Positions 16,568 to 25,897 of a DNA stretch of 50,193 bases are shown here, piece by piece (within the stretch, counting starts at the first letter, position 1; each line of letters starts with the position of its first letter). Under the pieces are notes generated by a model. It worked only from the letters and a program-made list of their open reading frames with translations. It ran no database searches and was not told where the DNA came from. The stretch is from positions 1 to 50,193 of the forward strand of contig DATLGO010000083.1 in assembly GCA_035540375.1 (NCBI GenBank), written 5' to 3'. The translations under genes and the position numbers were made by a program. Origin of the DNA: Candidatus Thermoplasmatota archaeon (GTDB lineage: Archaea > Thermoplasmatota > SW-10-69-26 > JACQPN01 > JAJPHT01).

Positions 16568-19500
16568 ATGCGGAGGCTCGCCCGATCGCCCGACGGGTCC
16601 GTCCGACGCAGCGCGCTCCTCGTCCTCGTCCTGCTCCTTGCGCCCTCCGTGGTCGCTCACCACGAAACGCCGAACACGGCGGGCGACGGCCTCCCCAAGA
16701 CCCCGGATCCCGTGCGCGACGCGGAGAACGCCCTCGCGAACCTCTCCACCACCCCGACGCTCGACCACGCGCGCGACCAATTGCTCGCGATCGAGCGCGC
16801 CGCCTTCGAGACCGCCCGCGAGGAGGCGCGGGCGCGCAACGTCAGCGCCGAGGTGCTTCCCTCAGGCCTCGCGCCCGTGTTCCGCGACGCGTTCGACGCC
16901 GGCCATCGCGTGGGCGGCCTCGGGGACTGGCGCGTCCTCGCGGGGGCCTGGCGCGTGGACGGGGCGGTGGGGCTCGACGGTTCGGCGGCCTACACCATGA
17001 CGAACGCCACCCACGGCCGCTACGCCTCGGGCGAGAGCCTCCTCGTCTCGCCCGCGATCGATCTTTCCGCCTATCCGGCGCAGGCGGGCGCCGTTCCCTA
17101 CGCGGCGAACCACGTGAGCCGCCAGGTGCTGCTCCTCTTCCGCCAGGCGTACACCTTGATGAACCTCGTCGACGGCGGGCAGGTCTACCTGTTCCTGCGG
17201 GACCCCGAGGCGCCGGGCGCGCGCCGGATCCTCCTCGAGCCGATGGCCGGCTTCGGCGCCTACGCGGACGGCGTCTCCGCGCTCGGCGGGCGCGGCTTCA
17301 CGGGCCACCGCGACTGGCACCAGGTCGGCTTCGACCTCACGCCGTTCTCGGGGCGCACCCTCTGGCTCGGCTTCCGCCTCGTCGCCTCGCCGAAGGCCGA
17401 CGCGACGCCGCCCCCCGACTGGCCGTCCCAATTCGAGGGGGCCGCGCCGTACGGATGGCGCCTCGACGACCTCGAGGTCGTGACGCCGGCGTGGGGTCTC
17501 AACCTCAAGGTCGTGGACGTCACGGGCCCGTCGTTCCGCCTCGACGAGAAGGATCCGCTCGTGCGGATCCCGCCCGGCGAGAACGCGACCGTCCGCGCCG
17601 AGATCCTTCACGCCGCGGCATCGGCGCGCGAAGCGGTCGCGCGGCTCACCGTGGACGGACTCGGGAAGCCCACGGTCGCGACGGCCCGCGCCTTCCTCCG
17701 GCCGGGCGAGGTCTGGCGCCCCGCGGTCACGTTTCTCGCTCCGGACACGCCCGGCGCCCGCGTGACGGTCACGGCGGAAGCGTGGTATCCCGGCCTCGAC
17801 GGCGGTCCCGCGCCTGGCGATCCGACGCCCGACAACGCGGACAGCCGCACGTTCCTCGTGTCGCGCGTGCAGCGCGCCGACGTGCGCGTGACGCCCTCCT
17901 CGTCCATGGTGGACGACGGCGGGACGGTCCACGCGACGGTCCGGGTGACGAACACGGGCAACAGCGACCTGCGGGCGATCCTCGACGTCCGGGAGCACCT
18001 TCCGTCCGGCGTCGGGACGCCTGCGGGCTCCGGCGGCACGGCCGAGCTGGGCGCCCTCGACGTGGACCTCGCGCCGGGCGCCGCGCGGTCGTTCGTGCTG
18101 GCGGCGCGCCCGGTCGCGCGCGGGGAGCACGCGATCGTCGCGCGCCTCGTCGACGCAGGCGTTCTCGTCGCGAACGCGACCGCGCGCTATTATGTGCACG
18201 CCTCGCCCCCGCCGGCGTTCTTCGACCCGGGCGACGCCGCGCGACCGTGGCGGTGGACGGCGGAGCGGGCCACGGCCGTGCCGGTCCTGGATGACTGGAT
18301 GTGGGTGAGCCGCCATTCGGGGGCGGCCGTCCCCAACACGCTGATCGCGCGGGCCACGCCGGACGCGACGGCAGAGGGCGACGGCGTCCGCTTCAAGGAC
18401 CTGAAGCTCACGGCGCGGTACTTCCCCCTCGAGATGGTCTCGATGGTCGTCGAGATCAGCCGCCCCAACCCCGTCGGCTTCGGGGCCTCGACGGACGCCG
18501 CGCGTTCCGTCGTCTGGCGCCACGAGGTGGACGTGGCGGGATCCCCCGAGATCAAGGAGCAGCGCCTCGCGTGGCAGGACCTCGCGGTCTACGTCGATCC
18601 GCTCGAGACGGAGGGGTATCTCGACACCTGGTCGGCGCGCGGGCTCGAAGTGGCCGTCCGCGCGGCGCATGGCGCGACGGCGGGAAACGCGACGGGCCTT
18701 TTCCTCGACGACCTTCGTCTCTCGGGCGTCCCCGTCGGCGGCGATCCCGCGGATCGGCTCGACATCGTCCGGATCACCGGCAACGAGACGTACATCCGCG
18801 GGGCGCCTCCGACCGACGTCGGCCCCGTCTTTCCGAGCGCCTGCGCCTGGGAGCGCGAAACCTTTCTCGAGATCCTCGTGAAGCAGCACTGCTGGCGCCG
18901 GGTGAGCGCGGCGGACGCGCGCGCGGCGCTTTCCGCCCCCGATTGGAGCCGCCTCGCCGGCCCCGTGCCCGCCCGTCTCGGCCGCTCCGACGCGATCGCC
19001 GTCATGGACACGACGGCGTCGAACGATCCGTCGCGCCTGCTCTCGCAGCCCATCCGCCTCGAGGCCGCGACCTCGCCCGTCCTGACGTTCGACCACGCGT
19101 ACGCTTTCACGAGCGCCCCGCTCGACACCCCCGGCCTCGTGAACAGCTTCAGGATCGGCAAGGTCGGCTTCGTGGAGGTCCAATGGCTCCTGCCGGACGG
19201 CACGTGGTCTCCCTTCCATCGGCTCGAGCCCGTCGGAGGCTACCCGCACCCCCTCGAGAAGAACGACGCCGGCCAGACCCGCACGAAGGGCGCGGTCACC
19301 TCGTGGACGCCCTATTTCGGCTTCTACCATCCAGGGGCCTGCGACATGGACGTCTTCGCGGGCTGCGACGGGGGCGGTTACTACAAGAACGTCGACGCGT
19401 CCGGCCAGCTCCGTTGGCGGGAGTACCCTCCCACGCCCAAGCGGGAGACCTCGACGTTCTTCCTCGATCCCTCGCGGCTCGGCGGCAAGAACCTGTCCGA

Positions 19501-22500
19501 CGCCGTGATCCGCATCGCCTTCCACGCATCGAGCTCCCAGGGCGCCGGCGGTTCGTCGAAATCGGTCTGGACGATCGACAACGTCCGGCTGAACCCGGTC
19601 CGCGCCTTCGCGTCCGACGGCAGCCTCGAAGGCCTCGCGCTCGCGATCCCCTACGACTGGCGGACGCTCGGGGTCGGTCCCGGAACGCGCGCGCCCATCA
19701 ACGCGACCGTACGAAACGTCGGCCTCTACCCCGAGGACTTCGCCGTCGCGCTGAACGTTTCGCGCCTCAACGGAAACGGCACGGAGCGGACGTTCCCCGT
19801 CGGGCGGCTGCTGCCGAACGAGACGCGCTCGATCCTCCTCGAGTGGGACGTCCCCGACCTCGACGAGACGATCGCCTACGAGATCCGCGCGCGCGTGTTC
19901 GTCGCGGGCACCGGCGCAAGCGACGAGAACTTCTTCAACGACGAACGGTCGATCGGATCCGCGGGCGAGCTCGTGGCGCGTCGGCGCGTCGACGCGGCGG
20001 TCGAGGCGCGGGTCTTCCCGTCCGAGGGTCGCGAGGATCTCGCGCGCCATCTCCCGATCACCCTGGTGAACCGCGGCAACGTGCCGCTCGACGACCTCAT
20101 CGTTCGACGCACGCTGGAGCGCGCCGTCCAGGGCGGTTCGATCGTCGTCTCCGACCGGACGTGGATCGTGCGGGGCGCGCTCGACCCGGACCCCGCGGGC
20201 GTTCCCCTCCGCCGGCTCGCGACGGATCCCCCGCTCACCGCCGCGGACGAGTACCTCACGCCCGGCGCCTCGGGTCTCTACCGCCTGCGCGTCGAGGTGA
20301 CGCTTGCGCCCGGGCTTCGCGACGAGCGGCCCGACGACAACGAGCAGACCGCGAAGCTCGTGGCGAGGGCCGCGCTCGCGTTCGAGGATTTCGACCGGGG
20401 CTTCGCATGGCGCACCCCCGCGCCCGACGTCTGGGACCGGGGCGAGGGATTCCGCAGCGCTTCCGGGCTCGAAGCCTCGAACCGCTCGAGCGGGCTCCTG
20501 CGGCCGATGACCGACGCGTGGGTCGAGACGCCAATGCTGCCGCTCTCGCGCGCGCAGGACGCCGTCGTGAACCTCTTCACGCGCCACGACCTCGAACGCG
20601 GCTACGACGGGGGGCTCCTCGAGATCTCGACGGACGGATCGACCTGGTTCCCCGTTCCCCCGACGTCGGCCGACGATTCGAGCGTCGGCTACGCCTCGCA
20701 TCTCGTGGGCTCGAACCCGCTTGCGGCCGGCATCGACCCTTCGGACGAGGCGCGGGCCCTCACAGGATCGAGCTTCGACGATCCGCGGAACCTGGACGGT
20801 TGGATTCCGCTTTCGTTCGACCTCGCGAACGTGCCGGGCCTTTCCGAGAACGTGGAATTCCTCCGGGTCGCGCCGCCCGCGGGCCCCCCGGGGCCGATCG
20901 AGCGCATCGGACGCGGCGCCTATGCGTGGCCCGCGCTCACGACGTCCCCGTCCGATCCCTCCGCGCGATGGGAACTGCACAATCTGACCGAGGATCTGCG
21001 GGCCGTCGAAGGGACCTTCTGGTGGAGCGGCTTCGCGACGACGGGCTCCGTGGAAAGCGTCCGTAGCCTGGAACGGAATTTCAACGTCTCGACGGCCGGC
21101 CCGGACGAGGTCGTCACGTTGTCCTGGCGCGACGCGCGTTCGGGGACGCAAGGATCGGATTGGAGAGGCATCGGCGGTTCGTACGAGTTCGCGTTGCTCC
21201 AGCGCGACGCGCAAGGCATCCTTCGCCCGTTGAGCACGCACGCCGACCTCGAAGCCGCGGACATCGGGAACGGGTGGAGCCTCGTCTCGATCCCCGTGGA
21301 GGCGGTGGACAAGAACCGTGATTTCACCGCGCGCTGGACCTTCCGATCGAAGTCGGTGAGCGTCGCGAACCTCGGCTGGGCCATCGAGAACGTGACCCTG
21401 GCCGCATCCCGCGTCGAAAACGGCCGCTGGGTCGTCTCGAGCGTGTTCTCGCCCGCCGACGAGGAGGTCTCGGGGTGGACGGCGAACGGGTGGACCCGCG
21501 TCGAGGCGATCCCGTCGCGACCCGCCCCCTGGGCGCTCGTGGCCGGCGCGGGTCCCGAAGGAATGCCCCAATCCATATGGCGCTTCAACTTCGCGCCCAA
21601 TGCGGACGCGCGCCTCGTCTCGCCCGCGATCGACCTCGCCGGCGTCGGCGGGACGAGCGCCACGCTCGAGCTCGTGCATCGCCGGTCGATGCATGTGAAG
21701 GACGACACGTCGACCGCGATCACGTCCGGGACGGATTGGCGCTTCGACCGCCACTATCAGGCCGGCGTCGTGGAGGTGTCGGCGTTCAACACGACGAGCG
21801 GCCGATGGGATCCCTATCGTCAAGTGTTCGGGAAGCCCGCCGGACCCTCCCAGGAACCGCGAAGTCGAGCCGTCGACGCCGGGAACGGGGCGCCGTATTC
21901 GCACCCGATCTCGGACGCCGGCGACCCGTTCCCTCGATTTACCCGCGAATTCTTGCAGAAATTCAAGGTCGCGGGGCTGTCGACGACGTACAACCGCCTC
22001 TTGAGCGTCCCGACGTCGTATGCCTTCTCGGGCCAAACGGCCGGGTCGGGTTTCGAGCGCAGCGTCTTCGATCTCTCCGCGTTCATGGGCAAGCAGGTCC
22101 GCATCGCCTTCCACGCATGGTCGACGCCGACGACGGCGAGCGGCTCGTGGTCCATCGCGCGGGCCGAGATCGCGGGTCGCGTGTTGAGCGCCCCCGACGC
22201 GACGCTGCGCTTCCGGCTCGGCACCGACGCGAGCGTCCTTCCCGGGTCGTGGTCGATCGACCAGTTCGAGGTCTCGGCCCGCCTCTACGGCCGCAGCGTC
22301 GGCGTCCACCTCGACCCCATCCGGGTTCCCGTCTCCTCGGAGCCCTTCGTCGTGTCCGGCCACCTGCGCAACTACGGGGCCGAGGCGAGACCGTTCCTCG
22401 GCGTGGGCCTCGCCGATCGGACCGCGAAACCGATCGCGCTCGCGACGGTGCGCGAAGGCGGCGTCGTCGCGGCCCCGGGCTATCTCGCGGCCGCGGGCCC

Positions 22501-25500
22501 GTTCCATCTCGCGCCCGCCGGCGAGCCCGGCTCCGAGGCGCGATTCGGGTTCCTCGTCAAGCCGGCGGCGGGGGCGAACTTCCACACGATCGGCTTCGAG
22601 CTTCTCGAGGCCGGATTCGCGCAGGGGAGCGCCGCCTATGCGGCGGCCGACGACGAGGTCCCGGGCCGCGCGAAGCGCGCCGTTCATCTGCCGATCGTCG
22701 AGTCGCGGGCGGCCGCGATCGAGGACCTCGCGTTCGCCCCCTCGGTCCTCGCGGCCCCGGGCGAGGTGCGGGCGTCCGGCCGCGCGCACAACGTCGGAAC
22801 GCGCACGCTCGACCTCGTCCTCGCGGCGACGTGGCGCGACCCCGACGGCCACGCGATCGCGTCCGTCCAGATCCCCGTCGGCGAGATCCCGCCCGGCGAC
22901 CGGCGGACGTTCGAGATCCCGAGGGTGAATCTCACGCGGTCGGGCAACCACACGCTGCGGCTGCAGCCCCTCGAAGGACAGACGCCCCTCGGCGCGCCCC
23001 TCGACCGCGTCTACCGCGTCGCGACGAGCGACGTCGCGCTCGTCACCTCGTTCGAGTCGAGCCTCGAGCCGTGGTCGGGCTCCGGCTTCCGGCGCGTGGA
23101 CGACGACCGCGCGGGCGGGGCGTGGAGCGTCCTCTTCGGCGCGACGAACGAGGAGCACGCGCGCGGCCAAGCGGCGACGGGTTCCGGGACCCTCGCGAGC
23201 CCTCGCCTCGACCTGCGACACGCGCTTCCGGACACCACCCTCACGTTCTGGCACAAGCCGGCCTTCGGTCCCGCGGGATCGCTCTTGCTGCGTTGCGACG
23301 CGACGGCCATTCCGTGGCCCGCGGGCGCGCGCGCGGCGGGGCGGGCCCCCGCGTGGGAGTTCGTCGAGGTGCCGCTTCCGCCCTCCTGCCTGGGGCGGAA
23401 CACGACCCTCGTCTTCGCGATCGCGAACGCCGACGGGCAAGGCTGGAGGCTCGACGACGTCGGCGTGACGATGGGACGGCCGTCGATCGCCCGCGCGCCC
23501 GCATCCTTCGAGGTCGGCGACAGCGCGGTGAAGCAATTCCCGGTCCGTGTCGCGAATCCGGGGAGCGTCCCGAAGGCGATCCGCGTCGGGATCGAACCGC
23601 GCCTCTCGACGCTCCTCCCCGATCAGCGCGCTTGGTTCTCGGCCGAACCCGACGTCCTGCTCCTCGGCCCCGGCGAGTCGGGGCGCGTCAACGTGCGGGT
23701 CGAGACGCCGGCCGCACGCGGGCTCTTCTCGCAATCCCTTGTCGCGACCGTCCAGGCGGTCGACGCGCTCGCCCCGGGCACAGGCAGGTCCATCGTGCTG
23801 CCGTTGCGATTCGAGCCCGCGGCGCGACCCGACCTCAGCGTCGCCGTGGCCATCGACGGCCGACCCGTCGGCCCGGCGCGGTTCGAGGTGGAGGAGGCGG
23901 TTCCCCACGAGGTCTCCCTCGTCGTGATCAACCAGGGGGCGGTGCCGAGCCGCGCGACGCGCGTTGAGCTTTCGATCGTCGACGAGCGGACGGGCGCGCC
24001 CGTCTGGTCGCACGAGGACGAGGTCCCCGCCCTCGCCCCCTTCGGAGGCTCGGAGGAAGCCGCGCTCGTCGCCGGTTCGTGGCGACCCGAGTACGGGGCG
24101 CGCGGCAACCATTCCCTGCGGATCGCGGTCGACCCCGATCGCCTCCACGCCGACTACGACCGGGCCAACGACAACCTCGCCCACCGCCTCGCGGTCACGC
24201 GGCTCGTCCGGCCGGATCTCGTCGCCGACCCGACGGGCCTCTTGGCCGCGAAGCCCGACGGAACTCCGGTCGCTGAAGCGGTGCCCGGCGAGCTCGTGCG
24301 GATCCTGGGCAGCGTCACGAACGCCGGCATCGCGCCTGCGCGCGACGTCGTCGTCCGCATGCTGAACGGGGCTTCCGTCCTCAAGGAGGAGCGGTTCGAT
24401 GCGCTCGCGCCGGGCGAGACCCGATTCGTCCACGTCACCCAGTTCGCGCCCGCCGCCTCGACGACCTACCGGCTCCAGGCGTCGACGGCCGACGTCGAGC
24501 TGTTCTCGTCGAACAACGAGGCCACGCTCGCCCTCCCGATCTTCCCGCCCGAGATCGCGATCGCGCGCCTCGCGTCGCCGAAGGTCGTCGAGCCCGGGGT
24601 CGAGGCCACCATCGTCGTTCCCCTGTCCAACGTCGGCGCCCATCCGTGGACGCTCGATCTCTCGGTGAGCGGCGGGCGCGGTTCGGTCGAGCCTGACCGT
24701 GTCGCGCTCGCGCCCGGCGAATCGCGGGAGGTCGTCGTCCGTCTCGCCGTCCCGCCCCACGCCGCGGGTCCCCGTCCCGCGGTGCTGCGCGCGGAAGGCG
24801 CGGGGGGCCTCGTCTTCGAGCGGACGCTCCCGATCACGATCCGCGAGGTCACACGCGTCGACGTCGTCCCGATGTACGCGCGCGGGCCCCCCGCGACCGT
24901 CCGGGTCGACGTGGTCGTCGTGAATCCGGGCAACACGCGGACGAGCCCCCTTCTCGAGGTCCTCGACGCCGACGGCGCGAGGCTCGCCGCGCGGGCGCTC
25001 GAACCGCTCGATCCCGGCGCGACGCGAACCGAGACCGTCGTCGTCGGGCTCCCGCGCGCCACGCCGGCGGGCCACGTCCCCGCGATCGTCCGCGCGAGCG
25101 CGGGAACGGCCGAGTCCCGGTCGGAAACCCTGCTCGACGTCCAGGCCTGGGGCGCGGTCGAATTCCGGGCCCCGTCCGTTTCCGGCAACGGGGAACGCGG
25201 ATTTTTCGCGTGGGAGATCGTCTACGACGGGAACGTGGCGAGCGTGCGCCGCCCCGCGCTTTTCGGCGCGCCCGAGGGCGTCCGCGCGACCTTCGATCGC
25301 AATGAGATCCGACTCGACCCCGGCGCGACCCTCCTGCTCAACGCCTCCCTCGAGGTCGACGAGGGGGCGGCGCCGGGCCTCCACGAGCTTCGCGTCGCCC
25401 TGATCGATCCCGGGCGGCCCTCGAGCCTCGCCGAGCTCAAGGCCGAAAGCGCCACGATCCCGCTCGATCTCAGACGCGCGCGACTCGCGCTCGAGGCGAC

Positions 25501-25897
25501 CCTGCCGCGCGCCGCCGACGCGGGGCGCGACGTCGAGATACCGGTGCGCGTCACGAACATGGGCGATCGCGCCTCGTCCGTCGTCGCCGTCGATCTCTAC
25601 GTCGACGGCGTCCTGCAGGCGACGATCGCGCTTGATCCGATCGCTCCCGGTCGGGCGAAGGATGCCATCCTGCGGTGGACGCCGCGCGACGGCGCGCGCA
25701 ATCTCGCGGTCGTGCTGGACCCCCGCGGCCCCCACGCCCTCGACGCGCCGGCCGTCGCCGCGACCGTGCTCGTGCAGGCGACGATCGAGGGGAATCTCGA
25801 GAACGCGCGGCGGAGCGTGCCGGGACCCGAGGCGCTCTTCGCCGCCGTCGCCGCCCTTGTCGCGTTCCGGGGGAGGCGATCGCCACGCGGTCGCTGA
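16568..25897 (+). CDS. Giant secreted protein (3109 aa) with jelly-roll/MAM-like and CARDB modules
   Basis: The signal peptide (RRSALLVLVLLLAPSVVA, residues about 13-30) is followed by alternating modules. Jelly-roll domains of MAM/immune-inhibitor-A type end in W-x-I/L-D-D/N-V/L strands (WRLDDLEV near 296, WTIDNVRL near 1000, WRLDDVGV near 2295) or contain VRIAFHA (about 990 and 1845). CARDB-like modules show TVRVTNTGNSDLRA near 450 and LVRILGSVTNAGIAPARD near 2575. The C-terminus is SVPGPEALFAAVAALVAFRG followed by an Arg-rich tail, the same Pro-Gly-Pro anchor layout as the 487-aa protein. No protease motif was found despite the immune-inhibitor-like domains. It overlaps the next gene by 4 bp (CTGA), so they are co-translated. 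Probably a cell-surface adhesin or S-layer-associated protein. Confidence 0.88.
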   Translation: MRRLARSPDGSVRRSALLVLVLLLAPSVVAHHETPNTAGDGLPKTPDPVRDAENALANLSTTPTLDHARDQLLAIERAAFETAREEARARNVSAEVLPSGLAPVFRDAFDAGHRVGGLGDWRVLAGAWRVDGAVGLDGSAAYTMTNATHGRYASGESLLVSPAIDLSAYPAQAGAVPYAANHVSRQVLLLFRQAYTLMNLVDGGQVYLFLRDPEAPGARRILLEPMAGFGAYADGVSALGGRGFTGHRDWHQVGFDLTPFSGRTLWLGFRLVASPKADATPPPDWPSQFEGAAPYGWRLDDLEVVTPAWGLNLKVVDVTGPSFRLDEKDPLVRIPPGENATVRAEILHAAASAREAVARLTVDGLGKPTVATARAFLRPGEVWRPAVTFLAPDTPGARVTVTAEAWYPGLDGGPAPGDPTPDNADSRTFLVSRVQRADVRVTPSSSMVDDGGTVHATVRVTNTGNSDLRAILDVREHLPSGVGTPAGSGGTAELGALDVDLAPGAARSFVLAARPVARGEHAIVARLVDAGVLVANATARYYVHASPPPAFFDPGDAARPWRWTAERATAVPVLDDWMWVSRHSGAAVPNTLIARATPDATAEGDGVRFKDLKLTARYFPLEMVSMVVEISRPNPVGFGASTDAARSVVWRHEVDVAGSPEIKEQRLAWQDLAVYVDPLETEGYLDTWSARGLEVAVRAAHGATAGNATGLFLDDLRLSGVPVGGDPADRLDIVRITGNETYIRGAPPTDVGPVFPSACAWERETFLEILVKQHCWRRVSAADARAALSAPDWSRLAGPVPARLGRSDAIAVMDTTASNDPSRLLSQPIRLEAATSPVLTFDHAYAFTSAPLDTPGLVNSFRIGKVGFVEVQWLLPDGTWSPFHRLEPVGGYPHPLEKNDAGQTRTKGAVTSWTPYFGFYHPGACDMDVFAGCDGGGYYKNVDASGQLRWREYPPTPKRETSTFFLDPSRLGGKNLSDAVIRIAFHASSSQGAGGSSKSVWTIDNVRLNPVRAFASDGSLEGLALAIPYDWRTLGVGPGTRAPINATVRNVGLYPEDFAVALNVSRLNGNGTERTFPVGRLLPNETRSILLEWDVPDLDETIAYEIRARVFVAGTGASDENFFNDERSIGSAGELVARRRVDAAVEARVFPSEGREDLARHLPITLVNRGNVPLDDLIVRRTLERAVQGGSIVVSDRTWIVRGALDPDPAGVPLRRLATDPPLTAADEYLTPGASGLYRLRVEVTLAPGLRDERPDDNEQTAKLVARAALAFEDFDRGFAWRTPAPDVWDRGEGFRSASGLEASNRSSGLLRPMTDAWVETPMLPLSRAQDAVVNLFTRHDLERGYDGGLLEISTDGSTWFPVPPTSADDSSVGYASHLVGSNPLAAGIDPSDEARALTGSSFDDPRNLDGWIPLSFDLANVPGLSENVEFLRVAPPAGPPGPIERIGRGAYAWPALTTSPSDPSARWELHNLTEDLRAVEGTFWWSGFATTGSVESVRSLERNFNVSTAGPDEVVTLSWRDARSGTQGSDWRGIGGSYEFALLQRDAQGILRPLSTHADLEAADIGNGWSLVSIPVEAVDKNRDFTARWTFRSKSVSVANLGWAIENVTLAASRVENGRWVVSSVFSPADEEVSGWTANGWTRVEAIPSRPAPWALVAGAGPEGMPQSIWRFNFAPNADARLVSPAIDLAGVGGTSATLELVHRRSMHVKDDTSTAITSGTDWRFDRHYQAGVVEVSAFNTTSGRWDPYRQVFGKPAGPSQEPRSRAVDAGNGAPYSHPISDAGDPFPRFTREFLQKFKVAGLSTTYNRLLSVPTSYAFSGQTAGSGFERSVFDLSAFMGKQVRIAFHAWSTPTTASGSWSIARAEIAGRVLSAPDATLRFRLGTDASVLPGSWSIDQFEVSARLYGRSVGVHLDPIRVPVSSEPFVVSGHLRNYGAEARPFLGVGLADRTAKPIALATVREGGVVAAPGYLAAAGPFHLAPAGEPGSEARFGFLVKPAAGANFHTIGFELLEAGFAQGSAAYAAADDEVPGRAKRAVHLPIVESRAAAIEDLAFAPSVLAAPGEVRASGRAHNVGTRTLDLVLAATWRDPDGHAIASVQIPVGEIPPGDRRTFEIPRVNLTRSGNHTLRLQPLEGQTPLGAPLDRVYRVATSDVALVTSFESSLEPWSGSGFRRVDDDRAGGAWSVLFGATNEEHARGQAATGSGTLASPRLDLRHALPDTTLTFWHKPAFGPAGSLLLRCDATAIPWPAGARAAGRAPAWEFVEVPLPPSCLGRNTTLVFAIANADGQGWRLDDVGVTMGRPSIARAPASFEVGDSAVKQFPVRVANPGSVPKAIRVGIEPRLSTLLPDQRAWFSAEPDVLLLGPGESGRVNVRVETPAARGLFSQSLVATVQAVDALAPGTGRSIVLPLRFEPAARPDLSVAVAIDGRPVGPARFEVEEAVPHEVSLVVINQGAVPSRATRVELSIVDERTGAPVWSHEDEVPALAPFGGSEEAALVAGSWRPEYGARGNHSLRIAVDPDRLHADYDRANDNLAHRLAVTRLVRPDLVADPTGLLAAKPDGTPVAEAVPGELVRILGSVTNAGIAPARDVVVRMLNGASVLKEERFDALAPGETRFVHVTQFAPAASTTYRLQASTADVELFSSNNEATLALPIFPPEIAIARLASPKVVEPGVEATIVVPLSNVGAHPWTLDLSVSGGRGSVEPDRVALAPGESREVVVRLAVPPHAAGPRPAVLRAEGAGGLVFERTLPITIREVTRVDVVPMYARGPPATVRVDVVVVNPGNTRTSPLLEVLDADGARLAARALEPLDPGATRTETVVVGLPRATPAGHVPAIVRASAGTAESRSETLLDVQAWGAVEFRAPSVSGNGERGFFAWEIVYDGNVASVRRPALFGAPEGVRATFDRNEIRLDPGATLLLNASLEVDEGAAPGLHELRVALIDPGRPSSLAELKAESATIPLDLRRARLALEATLPRAADAGRDVEIPVRVTNMGDRASSVVAVDLYVDGVLQATIALDPIAPGRAKDAILRWTPRDGARNLAVVLDPRGPHALDAPAVAATVLVQATIEGNLENARRSVPGPEALFAAVAALVAFRGRRSPRGR

